DNA from: Arcobacter cryaerophilus gv. crypticus
Lineage (GTDB): Bacteria > Campylobacterota > Campylobacteria > Campylobacterales > Arcobacteraceae
Reading direction: 5' to 3'
Length of the DNA stretch: 64,000 nt
NCBI RefSeq assembly: GCF_002993025.1
Contig: NZ_NXGI01000021.1
Coordinates: forward strand, 1 to 64,000
Under the pieces are notes generated by a model, which searched no databases, was not told the origin of the DNA, and was given only the letters and a program-made list of their open reading frames with translations. The position numbers were made by a program, and so were the translations under genes. Shown here piece by piece: positions 1 through 7,266 of the stretch (the stretch's first letter is position 1; each line of letters opens with the position of its first letter).

Positions 1-308
<308 letters not shown>

Positions 309-510
309 TAACAAATTCTTTGGTTTACTATCTTATTAAGCATATTATTTATGTTTAATATACAATTGTGTATATTTTTTTAGAAAGAAAAAAAGGCGTT
401 ACCTTGAAAAAATGCAAATTTTTTTAAGCGCTAAGACTTTAACATTATTTTTTCTTAACTCTAATTGAGTTGAGTGCAAAGAGTATTTATTATTTACTTT
501 TTTCACTCAA
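309..510 (+). other. 23S-5S internal spacer with processing stems
   Basis: About 200 AT-rich bases without a tRNA gene. Near the 5S end there is a small hairpin AACTC-TAATT-GAGTT (457-471). A 9-base segment AGTTGAGTG (468-476) is the perfect complement of CACTCAACT (504-512), directly at the 5S 5' end, so these segments probably form a pre-rRNA processing stem. The same 5S-proximal bases can also pair with TTGAGT just after the 5S. Confidence 0.6.
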
Positions 511-630
511 CTTGTTGGTGGCTAAAGAGAAGTGGAAATACCCAGTCCCATTCCGAACCTGGTAGTCAAGCACTTCATCGCCGATAATACTGCAGGGTCC
601 CCCTGTGGAAACGTAGGTCGCTGCCAGCTC
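511..630 (+). rRNA. rrf: 5S ribosomal RNA
   Basis: The sequence folds as a bacterial 5S RNA. The ends pair (TTGGTGGC with GCTGCCAG, with wobbles), and the loop text CCCATTCCGAACC is present, as is the loop E region near GGAAACGTAGGTCGC. The length of about 120 fits the family. It follows the 23S as the last gene of the operon. The boundaries are approximate because the outer stem continues into flanking precursor bases (505-510 with 632-637). Confidence 0.93.
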
Positions 631-654
631 ATTGAGTTTTACAATTACCCCAAG

Positions 655-706
655 AGCTTATCTTGTCTTACTAAAAAAACAATAGTAGGTCAAGGTAAGC
701 TTTTTT
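655..706 (+). terminator. rRNA operon terminator
   Basis: A long hairpin, AGCTTATCTTG pairing with CAAGGTAAGCT (one G-U pair) and an inner TACTA/TAGTA stem around a poly-A loop, is followed at once by TTTTTT. It lies about 25 bases after the 5S and is a textbook factor-independent terminator for the rRNA operon. Confidence 0.88.
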
Positions 707-810
707 ATTGCTTTATTCCCCATGCATATCAATCTCTTTCTTTATTCGCTCCTCTTTTTTAGTTTAGTTTTTAATAAATAATTTAATGTACATTTTTGTT
801 TTTTTTATGA

Positions 811-816
811 TATAAT
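811..816 (+). promoter_or_regulatory. -10 box of the comEA-like gene
   Basis: TATAAT preceded by ATGA and a run of T, the usual epsilonproteobacterial promoter form in which the T-rich stretch replaces a clear -35. It lies 30 bases before the start codon. Confidence 0.6.
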
Positions 817-845
817 TTTTTACATTACAATTTAAAGGAGAGAAC

Positions 846-1169
846 ATGAAAAAATTTGTTGCTATTTTAGCAATTTTTACTACTTTATTTTTAGGGGCTA
901 TGGATCTTCAAACTGCTTCAAAAAGTGAGTTAATGGAAATTAAGGGAGTAGGTGATAAAAAAGCTGATGCCATTATTGAGTACAGAAAAACAAACACTAT
1001 AAAGTCTGCTGACGATTTAAAAAACATAAAAGGCTTTGGTGATTCTATTATAAACAATGTAAAAAACAATGTAAAAGAAAAACCTAAAAAAAATAAAAAA
1101 GATGAAAAATCAAAGAGTGAAGATAACAAAGAGTCAAAGAAAATGAAAAACTCTAAATCTGACAATTAA
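846..1169 (+). CDS. comEA: ComEA-like helix-hairpin-helix DNA-binding protein
   Basis: A small exported protein of 107 aa. Residues 1-18 form a signal peptide. Residues 20-77 carry two helix-hairpin-helix units with the motifs IKGVGDKKADAII and IKGFGDSII, which bind the DNA backbone. ComEA proteins act in the periplasm and pull incoming DNA in during natural transformation. From about residue 77 the protein ends in an unusual low-complexity tail rich in Lys, Glu, Asp and Ser with no Pro-Gly linker; this could add nonspecific DNA contact. A clear ribosome site (AAAGGAG) sits 6 bases before the ATG. It is monocistronic by position, between the rRNA operon and znuCB. Pseudopilin genes at 14.4-15.4 kb would belong to the same uptake process. 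Confidence 0.8.
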   Translation: MKKFVAILAIFTTLFLGAMDLQTASKSELMEIKGVGDKKADAIIEYRKTNTIKSADDLKNIKGFGDSIINNVKNNVKEKPKKNKKDEKSKSEDNKESKKMKNSKSDN

Positions 1170-1181
1170 TACACATAAAAC

Positions 1182-1212
1182 TAAGATGAGCTTTATTTTT
1201 TGGCTCCTCTTA
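1182..1212 (+). terminator. Possible terminator hairpin after comEA-like gene
   Basis: TAAGATGAGC pairs with GCTCCTCTTA with one mismatch across an 11-base T-rich loop. There is no good U run after the stem, so termination is only suggested. A separate AT-only palindrome (CTTATTTTTA-T-TAAAAATAAG, 1220-1240) follows. Confidence 0.35.
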
Positions 1213-1305
1213 ATCTCTGCTTATTTTTATTAAAAATAAGAATATTTGAAATGACTTACAAAAATAAATTTATATAAATAGAAATTAATTCATATTTGGA
1301 TAACA

Positions 1306-1322
1306 TTGCAACCAAGTTGCAA
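1306..1322. promoter_or_regulatory. Inverted repeat in the znuCB leader, likely metal-regulator operator
   Basis: TTGCAAC-CAA-GTTGCAA is a perfect 7-base inverted repeat with a 3-base spacer, and it is GC-richer than its surroundings. It sits 12 bases before the chosen znuC start and directly before its ribosome site (AAAGG). Placement at the head of a zinc-type uptake operon suggests a Zur or similar metal-sensing repressor; no regulator gene is in the window. A role as an RNA hairpin is also possible. Confidence 0.55.
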
Positions 1323-1334
1323 ATAAAGGTTAAT

Positions 1335-2075
1335 ATGAATTTAATACAAATAGAGAACTTATCTTACTCGTATACTAATACAAAAGCTTTAGATAATATA
1401 AATCTTGAAATTAAAAGTGATGATTTTTTAGCTATTATTGGACCAAATGGTGGTGGAAAATCTACACTTTTCAAACTTATTTTAGAGTTACTTCCTCTTC
1501 AAAGTGGAAAATTAATAAAAAATATAAAAAATAGTGAAGTTGGTTATGTTCCACAAAATACAAATTTAAATATTGATTTTCCAATTACTTCTTTAGAAGT
1601 AGTTTTAATGGGTCATATAAGTTCTAAAAAAAGATTATTTGGTTATTCAAAAGATGAAATTTCTTGTGCATTAGAGTCTTTAAATCAAGTTGGAATGAAA
1701 GATTTTGCAAATAAAAAAATAGGTGATTTAAGTGGAGGGCAAAGGCAAAGAGTCTTTATTGCAAGAGCTCTTTGCTCAAATCCAAAAATTATGCTTTTGG
1801 ATGAACCAACAGCAAGTATAGATGTAAAAGGACAGCAAGAGATTTATGAACTTTTAAGAGAGCTAAACAAATCTATTTGTATAGTTGTTGTAAGTCATGA
1901 TTTATCAATTCTTTTAAATTATGCAAAAAATGTAGCTCATATAAATAGAGGTTTGGTTTATCACAGCCTTGCTGAAGTTCAAAAAAATGTTACTTTAGCT
2001 GATGATCATTTGTGTGAGGTTGAACTTTTATCAGCTTTAGGTAAAACACAAATTTGCTGTAACCATGTACATTAA
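1335..2075 (+). CDS. znuC: Zinc/manganese-type ABC transporter, ATP-binding protein
   Basis: ATPase of a metal ABC importer, 246 aa. Walker A GPNGGGKST lies at residues 36-44, the signature LSGGQRQR at about 132-139, and Walker B MLLDEPT near 153, with a downstream His switch (SHD). The C-terminus carries Cys and His (CCNHVH), common in metal transport proteins but not proof of binding. The start was chosen at the ATG preceded by AAAGG; an in-frame ATG 39 bases upstream lacks a ribosome site and would put the operator-like repeat inside the gene. It is followed 15 bases later by the permease. No substrate-binding protein (ZnuA) is adjacent, so zinc specificity is inferred from family likeness. 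Confidence 0.85.
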   Translation: MNLIQIENLSYSYTNTKALDNINLEIKSDDFLAIIGPNGGGKSTLFKLILELLPLQSGKLIKNIKNSEVGYVPQNTNLNIDFPITSLEVVLMGHISSKKRLFGYSKDEISCALESLNQVGMKDFANKKIGDLSGGQRQRVFIARALCSNPKIMLLDEPTASIDVKGQQEIYELLRELNKSICIVVVSHDLSILLNYAKNVAHINRGLVYHSLAEVQKNVTLADDHLCEVELLSALGKTQICCNHVH

Positions 2076-2090
2076 AAAGGTAAAAATATA

Positions 2091-2891
2091 ATGTTTGAAA
2101 TTTTACAATATGATTTTATTCAAAATGCTTTGATAGCTGGGGTTTTAATCTCAATAGCAGCTGGAATAATTGGAACTTTGGTAGTGGTAAACAAGATTAC
2201 TTTTCTTACAGGTGGAATAGCTCACAGTGCTTATGGAGGAATAGGAATAGCGATATTTTTAGGAATTCCAGTTTTATTTGGAGCAACAGTTTTTGCAGTT
2301 TTAACTGCAATAATAATTGCTATTATTACTTTGAAAAATAGAAGCCGAATAGATGCAATCATTGGAATGATGTGGGCAAGTGGAATGGCAATCGGAATTA
2401 TATTTGTGGATTTAACTCCTGGATACAATGTAGATTTAATGAGTTATTTGTTTGGAAGTATTATTGCTGTTTCAAGTGAAGATATTATTTATATGACTCT
2501 TTTAGATATTTTTATTATTGCAATTGTTGTCTATTTTTATAAAGAGATTTTATCTGTATCTTATGATAGTGAATTTGCAAGTTTAAGAGGAATAAATGTT
2601 AAGTTTTTTTATACACTAATTCTTATATTATCGGCTTTATGTGTAGTTGCTGCTATAAAAGCTGTTGGACTTATTTTGGTAATTGCACTTCTTACAATTC
2701 CTACATATTTAGCTGAAACTTTTGCTACAAAATTATCTTCAATGATGATAATTAGCTCAATTTTAGCTACAATGTTTACAATATCTGGACTTGCAGTTTC
2801 ATATTTTTATGATATAAGTTCAGGAGCAAGTATAATAATGGTCGCAGTTGTTGCTTTAGGAGTTGTAAAGCTAATTAAATATAAAAAATAA
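2091..2891 (+). CDS. znuB: Zinc/manganese-type ABC transporter permease (ABC-3 family)
   Basis: An inner-membrane permease of 266 aa, almost entirely hydrophobic, with about eight membrane helices. The ABC-3 family features are visible: an early GGIAHSAYGGIG segment and the coupling segment LRGINVKFFYT. It pairs with the ATPase encoded just upstream and probably moves Zn2+, or another divalent metal, into the cytoplasm. It is preceded by an AAAAAGG ribosome site. The third component, a periplasmic binding protein, must be encoded elsewhere. The downstream cvfB-like gene begins 22 bases later and may be co-transcribed. Confidence 0.85.
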   Translation: MFEILQYDFIQNALIAGVLISIAAGIIGTLVVVNKITFLTGGIAHSAYGGIGIAIFLGIPVLFGATVFAVLTAIIIAIITLKNRSRIDAIIGMMWASGMAIGIIFVDLTPGYNVDLMSYLFGSIIAVSSEDIIYMTLLDIFIIAIVVYFYKEILSVSYDSEFASLRGINVKFFYTLILILSALCVVAAIKAVGLILVIALLTIPTYLAETFATKLSSMMIISSILATMFTISGLAVSYFYDISSGASIIMVAVVALGVVKLIKYKK

Positions 2892-2913
2892 AAAAGAAAG
2901 AACGGAAAAACCA

Positions 2914-3747
2914 ATGAAAAAAATAGATGAAAAAATAAAACAAGGTGTTATAAATACTTTAAGAGTAAATAGAGTTAGTGAGCCTGGAATTTATCTAATA
3001 AGTGGTGATGAAACAGAAGTTTTATTGCCAAATGCTTATGTAAAAAAAGATATGGCAATTGATAGTTTACTTGATGTTTTTATATATACAGATAGTGAAG
3101 ATAGACTAGTTGCTACTACTTTAAAACCATATTTGTACTTAAATGAATTTGCAAATTTAAAGATTGTTGATAGTGCAAAATTTGGTTATTTTGTAGATAT
3201 TGGTTTACCAAAAGATTTGTTAGTTCCTAAAAATAGACAAAAAGGGACTTATTTTGAAGGTTCTTATAAAGTTTTACAAATGCAGTTTGATGAAAAAACA
3301 AGTAGATTAATAGCAAGTGAAAAATATACACTAGAAGAAGAGCCAAAAAATCTAAAGCAAGGTGATGAAGTAGAAATTATTTTATATTCAAAAACTCCAC
3401 TTGGATTTAAAGTAATTGTAAATAACAGTTACGAAGGTATGATTTTCCATTCTGAAATTTTTGAAAATTTAAAAATAGGGGATAAAAAAAGAGCCTATAT
3501 AAAAAATCTTAGAGTTGATAAAAAGCTAGATATTTCATTACAAAAAATAGGTGAGAAAGTAGATTTTAATAAAGTTTTAGAGATTTTAAAAGCAAATGGT
3601 GGAGTTTTGAACTTTACGTATAAAAGTGATTCTGAAGATATAAAAAATATGTTTGCTATTAGTAAAAAAGCTTTTAAGGCGACTTTGACAAAGCTAATTG
3701 ATGAGAAAAAAATAAACTTGGAAGATGATAGAATTTGTTTGATTTAA
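2914..3747 (+). CDS. CvfB/YitL-like S1 RNA-binding protein
   Basis: A cytoplasmic protein of 277 aa that resembles the CvfB family: several S1-type OB folds (about residues 5-70, 73-140 and 145-215; segments such as AKFGYFVDIGLPKDLLVP and GFKVIVNNSYEGMIFHSEI) and a C-terminal winged-helix-like part (about 220-277). In Staphylococcus CvfB binds RNA and affects virulence gene expression; the role here is unknown. It follows znuB closely, which suggests read-through rather than a functional link. The tpx promoter begins right after its stop codon. Confidence 0.75.
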   Translation: MKKIDEKIKQGVINTLRVNRVSEPGIYLISGDETEVLLPNAYVKKDMAIDSLLDVFIYTDSEDRLVATTLKPYLYLNEFANLKIVDSAKFGYFVDIGLPKDLLVPKNRQKGTYFEGSYKVLQMQFDEKTSRLIASEKYTLEEEPKNLKQGDEVEIILYSKTPLGFKVIVNNSYEGMIFHSEIFENLKIGDKKRAYIKNLRVDKKLDISLQKIGEKVDFNKVLEILKANGGVLNFTYKSDSEDIKNMFAISKKAFKATLTKLIDEKKINLEDDRICLI

Positions 3748-3805
3748 ATTAAGACAAATCTTATCCTAATTGAATATAATTTCAGTTAAATATCTTAAAT
3801 AAGAT
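3748..3805 (+). promoter_or_regulatory. tpx promoter with paired inverted repeats
   Basis: A TATAAT -10 lies at 3775-3780. Upstream of it, TAAGA-CAAA-TCTTA forms a perfect inverted repeat followed by TCC. Downstream, ATCTTA-AA-TAAGAT (3792-3805) forms another, near the expected transcription start. The same two elements occur before the nifU-like gene (29131-29164), the first agreeing in 17 of 20 bases. A shared redox or peroxide-responsive regulator is inferred. Confidence 0.55.
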
Positions 3806-3843
3806 TTTTTAATTGATTGAAATTTATATAAAAAGGAAATAAA

Positions 3844-4383
3844 ATGGCAACAGTAAAATTTAAAGGTGAATTAGAAGTAAATTTAAGCGGAACAGAGTTA
3901 AATGTTGGAGATATAGCTCCTGTTGTAACTGGTGTTGGAGCAGATTTAAGTGATATTACAATAGGTGGACAACGTGGAATGGCTCAAGTTATTATTGCAG
4001 TTCCATCACTTGATACTGGTGTTTGTGCTGCGGAAGCAAGAAGATTTAATGTTGAAGCTTCAAAATTAGATCACGTAGAGGTTGTTATTGTATCTATGGA
4101 TTTACCATTTGCTATGAATAGATTTTGTACAACGGAAGGAATTGAAAACCTAAAAGTTGCATCTGATTTTAGAGCAAAAGCATTTGCAAAATCTTATGGT
4201 GTTTTACAAGCAAATGGACCATTAGCAGGTTTAACAGCTCGTGCTGTATTTATAGTAAATCCATCTGGAAAAATTACATATAAAGAGATTGTTTCTGAAA
4301 TAACACAAGAGCCAAATTATGATGCTGTTTTAGCAGCAATAACTGAAGCCTCTTCTACTTCTTGTTGTGGAAGTTGTCACTAA
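3844..4383 (+). CDS. tpx: Thiol peroxidase (Tpx) with a Cys-rich tail
   Basis: An atypical 2-Cys peroxiredoxin that reduces hydrogen and organic peroxides with thioredoxin. The family marks are present: PSLDTGVC with the peroxidatic Cys61, the resolving Cys95 in FAMNRFC, and Arg133. The core matches the usual length of about 165-170 residues. The protein runs on to 179 residues with a tail ending SCCGSCH (Cys174, 175 and 178), which normal Tpx proteins lack. The tail contains a CxxCH string, but there is no export signal, so heme attachment is unlikely; metal binding or an extra redox site is possible. It has a strong AAAAAGGA ribosome site, its own promoter and a terminator after it. Confidence 0.92.
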   Translation: MATVKFKGELEVNLSGTELNVGDIAPVVTGVGADLSDITIGGQRGMAQVIIAVPSLDTGVCAAEARRFNVEASKLDHVEVVIVSMDLPFAMNRFCTTEGIENLKVASDFRAKAFAKSYGVLQANGPLAGLTARAVFIVNPSGKITYKEIVSEITQEPNYDAVLAAITEASSTSCCGSCH

Positions 4384-4392
4384 AAATAAAAA

Positions 4393-4422
4393 ATTAAAAG
4401 CAAGATTTTTCTTGCTTTTAAT
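4393..4422 (+). terminator. tpx terminator
   Basis: ATTAAAAGCAAG and CTTGCTTTTAAT form a perfect 12-bp stem with a 6-base loop, nine bases after the tpx stop codon. The T-rich run is part of the 3' arm. Confidence 0.75.
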
Positions 4423-4485
4423 ACTACCTTGTTTACTATTAACCAAAAAATTGTAATATTTTAAATACTAAAAAAAGGTTATCCT

Positions 4486-5100
4486 ATGAAAAAAATAATT
4501 AAAACTATATTTGTGTTGATGTTGAGTTTCTCTTTTTCAAATGCTTCACTGGTTGAAGATGGATATATTGAGCTTGAAAAAGGAAATGTTTTAGAAGCTG
4601 CAAATATATTTAAAAATTCTTGTGAAAAAGGTGCATTTGCTGGATGTTATAATTTAGGTTTAATGTATCTTAAGGGTGAGCATATTGCTAAAAATTATAT
4701 AAAAGCAGAAGAGTATTTTTCAAAAGCTTGTGTGCAAGGTCATCAAAATGCTTGTTATAATTTAGCAAATATGTATGAAAAAGGTTTAGGTGTAGAAAAA
4801 GATAACTTTAAAGCTGTTGATTTATATATAAAAACTTGTAAAAATGGTTTAAGTTCTTCTTGTTTTAATTTAGCAATTATGTATAAAAATGGAAATGGTG
4901 TGGAAAAAGATGATTTTAGAGCAGTTGATTTTTATACAAAAGCTTGTGAAATGAATCATCAAAAAGCTTGTTATAATCTTGGAGTTATGTATCTTGAAGG
5001 TGATTTTTTGGCTATAAATAAAACAAAAGCAAAAGAGTATTTTGAAAAATCTTGCAACCTTGGCTATAGTAATGCATGCAAAGAGTTAGGAAAACTTTGA
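4486..5100 (+). CDS. Hcp-type Sel1-repeat cysteine-rich secreted protein
   Basis: A secreted repeat protein of 204 aa. An N-terminal signal peptide (about residues 1-20) is followed by five or so 36-residue Sel1-like alpha/alpha repeats. Each holds a Cys-x7-Cys pair (for example CEKGAFAGC, CVQGHQNAC, CKNGLSSSC, CEMNHQKAC), the arrangement known from Helicobacter cysteine-rich proteins such as HcpA, where the pairs form disulfides. Some Hcp proteins were reported to bind penicillin weakly; the true role is unsettled, and envelope or host-interaction roles are possible. The gene has its own AAAGG ribosome site and no obvious operon partner. Confidence 0.85.
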   Translation: MKKIIKTIFVLMLSFSFSNASLVEDGYIELEKGNVLEAANIFKNSCEKGAFAGCYNLGLMYLKGEHIAKNYIKAEEYFSKACVQGHQNACYNLANMYEKGLGVEKDNFKAVDLYIKTCKNGLSSSCFNLAIMYKNGNGVEKDDFRAVDFYTKACEMNHQKACYNLGVMYLEGDFLAINKTKAKEYFEKSCNLGYSNACKELGKL

Positions 5101-5141
5101 ATTATTGTTTGAAATCAAGCTAATTTATAAAAAAAATAGTT

Positions 5142-5171
5142 AAAATCTCTTAATTTATATTAGGAGATTTT
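5142..5171 (+). promoter_or_regulatory. Hairpin covering the nnrS ribosome-binding site
   Basis: AAAATCTCTTAAT and ATTAGGAGATTTT pair over 13 positions (one U-G) across a 4-base TTAT loop. The 3' arm contains the AGGAG ribosome site and ends two bases before the nnrS ATG. As RNA it could block translation; as DNA it could be an operator. A TATAAA at 5126-5131 would start RNA just before the hairpin. Confidence 0.55.
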
Positions 5172-5172
5172 A

Positions 5173-6396
5173 ATGACTTCGTGGTACAAAAAGTTTGCCT
5201 CGCAACCACATCAACCATTTTTTACAAATGGTATAATATTTTTTATACTTTTTATAACTCTATTTGCTTTTGCTTATTCAAATAGTATAAAATTAGATAC
5301 ATCACTTTTAACATATCATGCATATACTCTTATTTTTGTAGTATTTATTCAGTTTTTTTTGGGGTTTTTATTTGTTGTTTTTCCAAAATTTTTGATGCAA
5401 AGTGAAATAGCTTCAAAAGATTATATGGGACAATTTTTTCTATATTTTATATCTAGTTTAGGTATTTTTCTTTCGCTTATTTTTTACTCTAAGATTACGA
5501 TTTTATTCCAACTTCTAATGCTTTTTGCTCAAATCTTGAGTTTTAGACTTCTTTATAGTATTCATAAAAAAAGTATTATGAAAGATAAAAATGATACAAA
5601 ATGGGTTTTAATGGCATTTAGTACAGGAATTGTTTCTCATTTTTTATATATAGTTTCAGAATTTGATTTTAATTCATCTTTTTTGGTTTCAAAAATTGCG
5701 ATAAATAGTGGATTTTATCTATTTTTATTTATGATTATTTTTATAATATCTCAAAGAATGATTCCATTTTTTACAAGAGTTATGGTTCCTGAATATATTA
5801 TAAATAAGAGTCCAAAGCTTTTGGATACTATATTTTTTCTACTTCTTTTAAAAGTTATTTTATTATCTTTTGATAATCCAAAACTAAATCTTTTTGCAGA
5901 TATTCCGATATTTTTATTTATAGTAAAAGAGCTAGTTCGTTGGAAAATGCCAACATTTAGAACACCACCAATAGTTTGGATTTTGCACCTTGGTTTATAT
6001 TGGATTGTTGTAGCATTTTTTATATCTATTGTTGAGGGTATTTTTTCTTTTATTTATCCAAATTTTTACTTTGAAAAAGTTGTAATTCATACTTTGGCTA
6101 TTGGATATTTTGTTACTGTTTTGATAGGCTTTGGTACTAGAGTAGTTCTTGGTCACTCTGGAAGAAAAATAGAGACAAAACTCTTTGCACTTTCTATATT
6201 TATAAGTGTTCAGATTTTAGCTATAGTTAGAATATTTGCATCTATTTGTCTGAATTTTGGATTAAATTATATCTTTTTTATAGAGCTAAGTGCTATTTTA
6301 TTAATAGTTGCACTAATTATTTGGTCTTATAAGTATGTTTCTATTTTATTGGAAAATGATAAAAAGGTAGAAGATAATTCTAAATGGAAAGCTTGA
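5173..6396 (+). CDS. nnrS: NnrS family membrane protein
   Basis: A polytopic inner-membrane protein of 407 aa with about twelve hydrophobic helices, matching the NnrS family in its start (FASQPHQPFFTNG) and the later HTLAIGYFVTVLIGFGTRVVLGHSG segment. NnrS proteins contain heme and copper in the bacteria studied and protect against nitric oxide stress, often in NO-responsive regulons. Conserved His residues in the N-terminus and in the late helices fit metal binding. The gene stands alone. Its AGGAG ribosome site lies within a 13-bp hairpin, which suggests translational or operator control. It ends at a terminator shared with the convergent rhodanese gene. Confidence 0.87.
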   Translation: MTSWYKKFASQPHQPFFTNGIIFFILFITLFAFAYSNSIKLDTSLLTYHAYTLIFVVFIQFFLGFLFVVFPKFLMQSEIASKDYMGQFFLYFISSLGIFLSLIFYSKITILFQLLMLFAQILSFRLLYSIHKKSIMKDKNDTKWVLMAFSTGIVSHFLYIVSEFDFNSSFLVSKIAINSGFYLFLFMIIFIISQRMIPFFTRVMVPEYIINKSPKLLDTIFFLLLLKVILLSFDNPKLNLFADIPIFLFIVKELVRWKMPTFRTPPIVWILHLGLYWIVVAFFISIVEGIFSFIYPNFYFEKVVIHTLAIGYFVTVLIGFGTRVVLGHSGRKIETKLFALSIFISVQILAIVRIFASICLNFGLNYIFFIELSAILLIVALIIWSYKYVSILLENDKKVEDNSKWKA

Positions 6397-6421
6397 TTTA
6401 ATTTAAGAGTTATAAAGATTT

Positions 6422-6455
6422 AAAAATCCAACAAATTTTCTTTGTTGGATTTTTT
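6422..6455. terminator. Bidirectional terminator between nnrS and rhodanese gene
   Basis: AAAAATCCAACAAA and TTTGTTGGATTTTT pair perfectly around TTTTC and run into T on both strands, serving both converging genes. Confidence 0.85.
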
Positions 6456-6470
6456 TATTTGAGCTAAAAA

Positions 6471-7136
6471 CTATGGTTTAATCGTTGATAATCCAACACT
6501 AAGCCAAGATTGCATACCACCTCTGTACCATTTCATTTTCTCTTCAGGATATCCAATAGCTATTAGTTCTTTCATAGCTTCAGGCGATTGTCCACACCAA
6601 ATTGCATTACAAAACATCAAAAGAGTTTTTGCATTTGTAAAGTCATATTTTCCATTTTTTTCAACTACTCCAAAAGTCTCTAAAGCCTCTTCAAACTCAT
6701 CTGGGTATTGAGATTTTTTTGTGTAAACATATGGAACATTTATAGCTGTTGCAATAGTTTCATGGTTGTACCAGTTTTCAGTTCTACTATCAATTAAAAG
6801 AAGATTTTTATCTGTTTTTGATTTCTCTATAAACTCTAAAACTTCTAATTCTCCATAAGTCTCTATTTTATCTGATGCTTTTATTGGTGCAATTTTTCCA
6901 AAATATGTAACAAAATTTCTTTTGCAGTCTTCATTTACTGTTGGAGCTGCTTCATGTTTCCCACCAAAAATATCTTTTGGGTCAAATGCAACACTTTCAC
7001 ACTCTTTTGGTTTAGCTTCTCTTTTTATAGTTGCTTTTTTACCATTTTCTAAAGTTACTTCAACTCCAGAACTTTGTAAATCAGCGCTAAATAACGAAGT
7101 TGCTACAAGCAAACTTCCTAAAATTATTTTAAACAT
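6471..7136 (-). CDS. Periplasmic rhodanese-like domain protein
   Basis: A protein of 221 aa with a signal peptide (about residues 1-18) and a C-terminal rhodanese fold (about 95-218), seen in LLLIDSRTENWYNHETIATAINVPY and WYRGGMQSWLSVGL. The active-site loop reads FCNAIWCGQSPEAM, with Cys176 as the likely sulfur carrier and a second Cys181. Residues 20-90 form an extra N-terminal region with two further Cys (46 and 71). Such proteins may move sulfane sulfur or repair thiols in the periplasm; the substrate cannot be read from the sequence. A strong ribosome site (AAGGAGAG) precedes the ATG. It is monocistronic. Confidence 0.8.
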   Translation of the reverse strand: MFKIILGSLLVATSLFSADLQSSGVEVTLENGKKATIKREAKPKECESVAFDPKDIFGGKHEAAPTVNEDCKRNFVTYFGKIAPIKASDKIETYGELEVLEFIEKSKTDKNLLLIDSRTENWYNHETIATAINVPYVYTKKSQYPDEFEEALETFGVVEKNGKYDFTNAKTLLMFCNAIWCGQSPEAMKELIAIGYPEEKMKWYRGGMQSWLSVGLSTIKP

Positions 7137-7266
7137 AAACTCTCCTTGTTTTAAAATTGTATCGAGTTTGATTTTATCAAAAACTTTTTAAAATGGCAAC
7201 TATCAGGGACTTAAGTGAAATTTAGGTAAAATCTAAGTTATTTTAGTAACACAATTAGGATTATTT

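Noticed and set aside
532-762. Open frame of 76 codons across the 5S gene and terminator
   Set aside because: It lies within the 5S rRNA and the terminator, has no ribosome site and no family likeness.
908-1165. Antisense frame opposite the comEA-like gene
   Set aside because: A mirror of the biased Lys-rich codons; no ribosome site.
1220-1240. AT-only palindrome CTTATTTTTA-T-TAAAAATAAG as an operator
   Set aside because: Such palindromes are expected by chance in DNA this AT-rich, and it does not match a known box.
1296-1334. Longer start for znuC
   Set aside because: No ribosome site before this ATG; it would include the operator-like palindrome. The ATG at 1335 has AAAGG.
4369-4383. CGSCH at the Tpx end read as a cytochrome c heme site
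   Set aside because: There is no signal peptide, and c-heme is attached only outside the cytoplasm.
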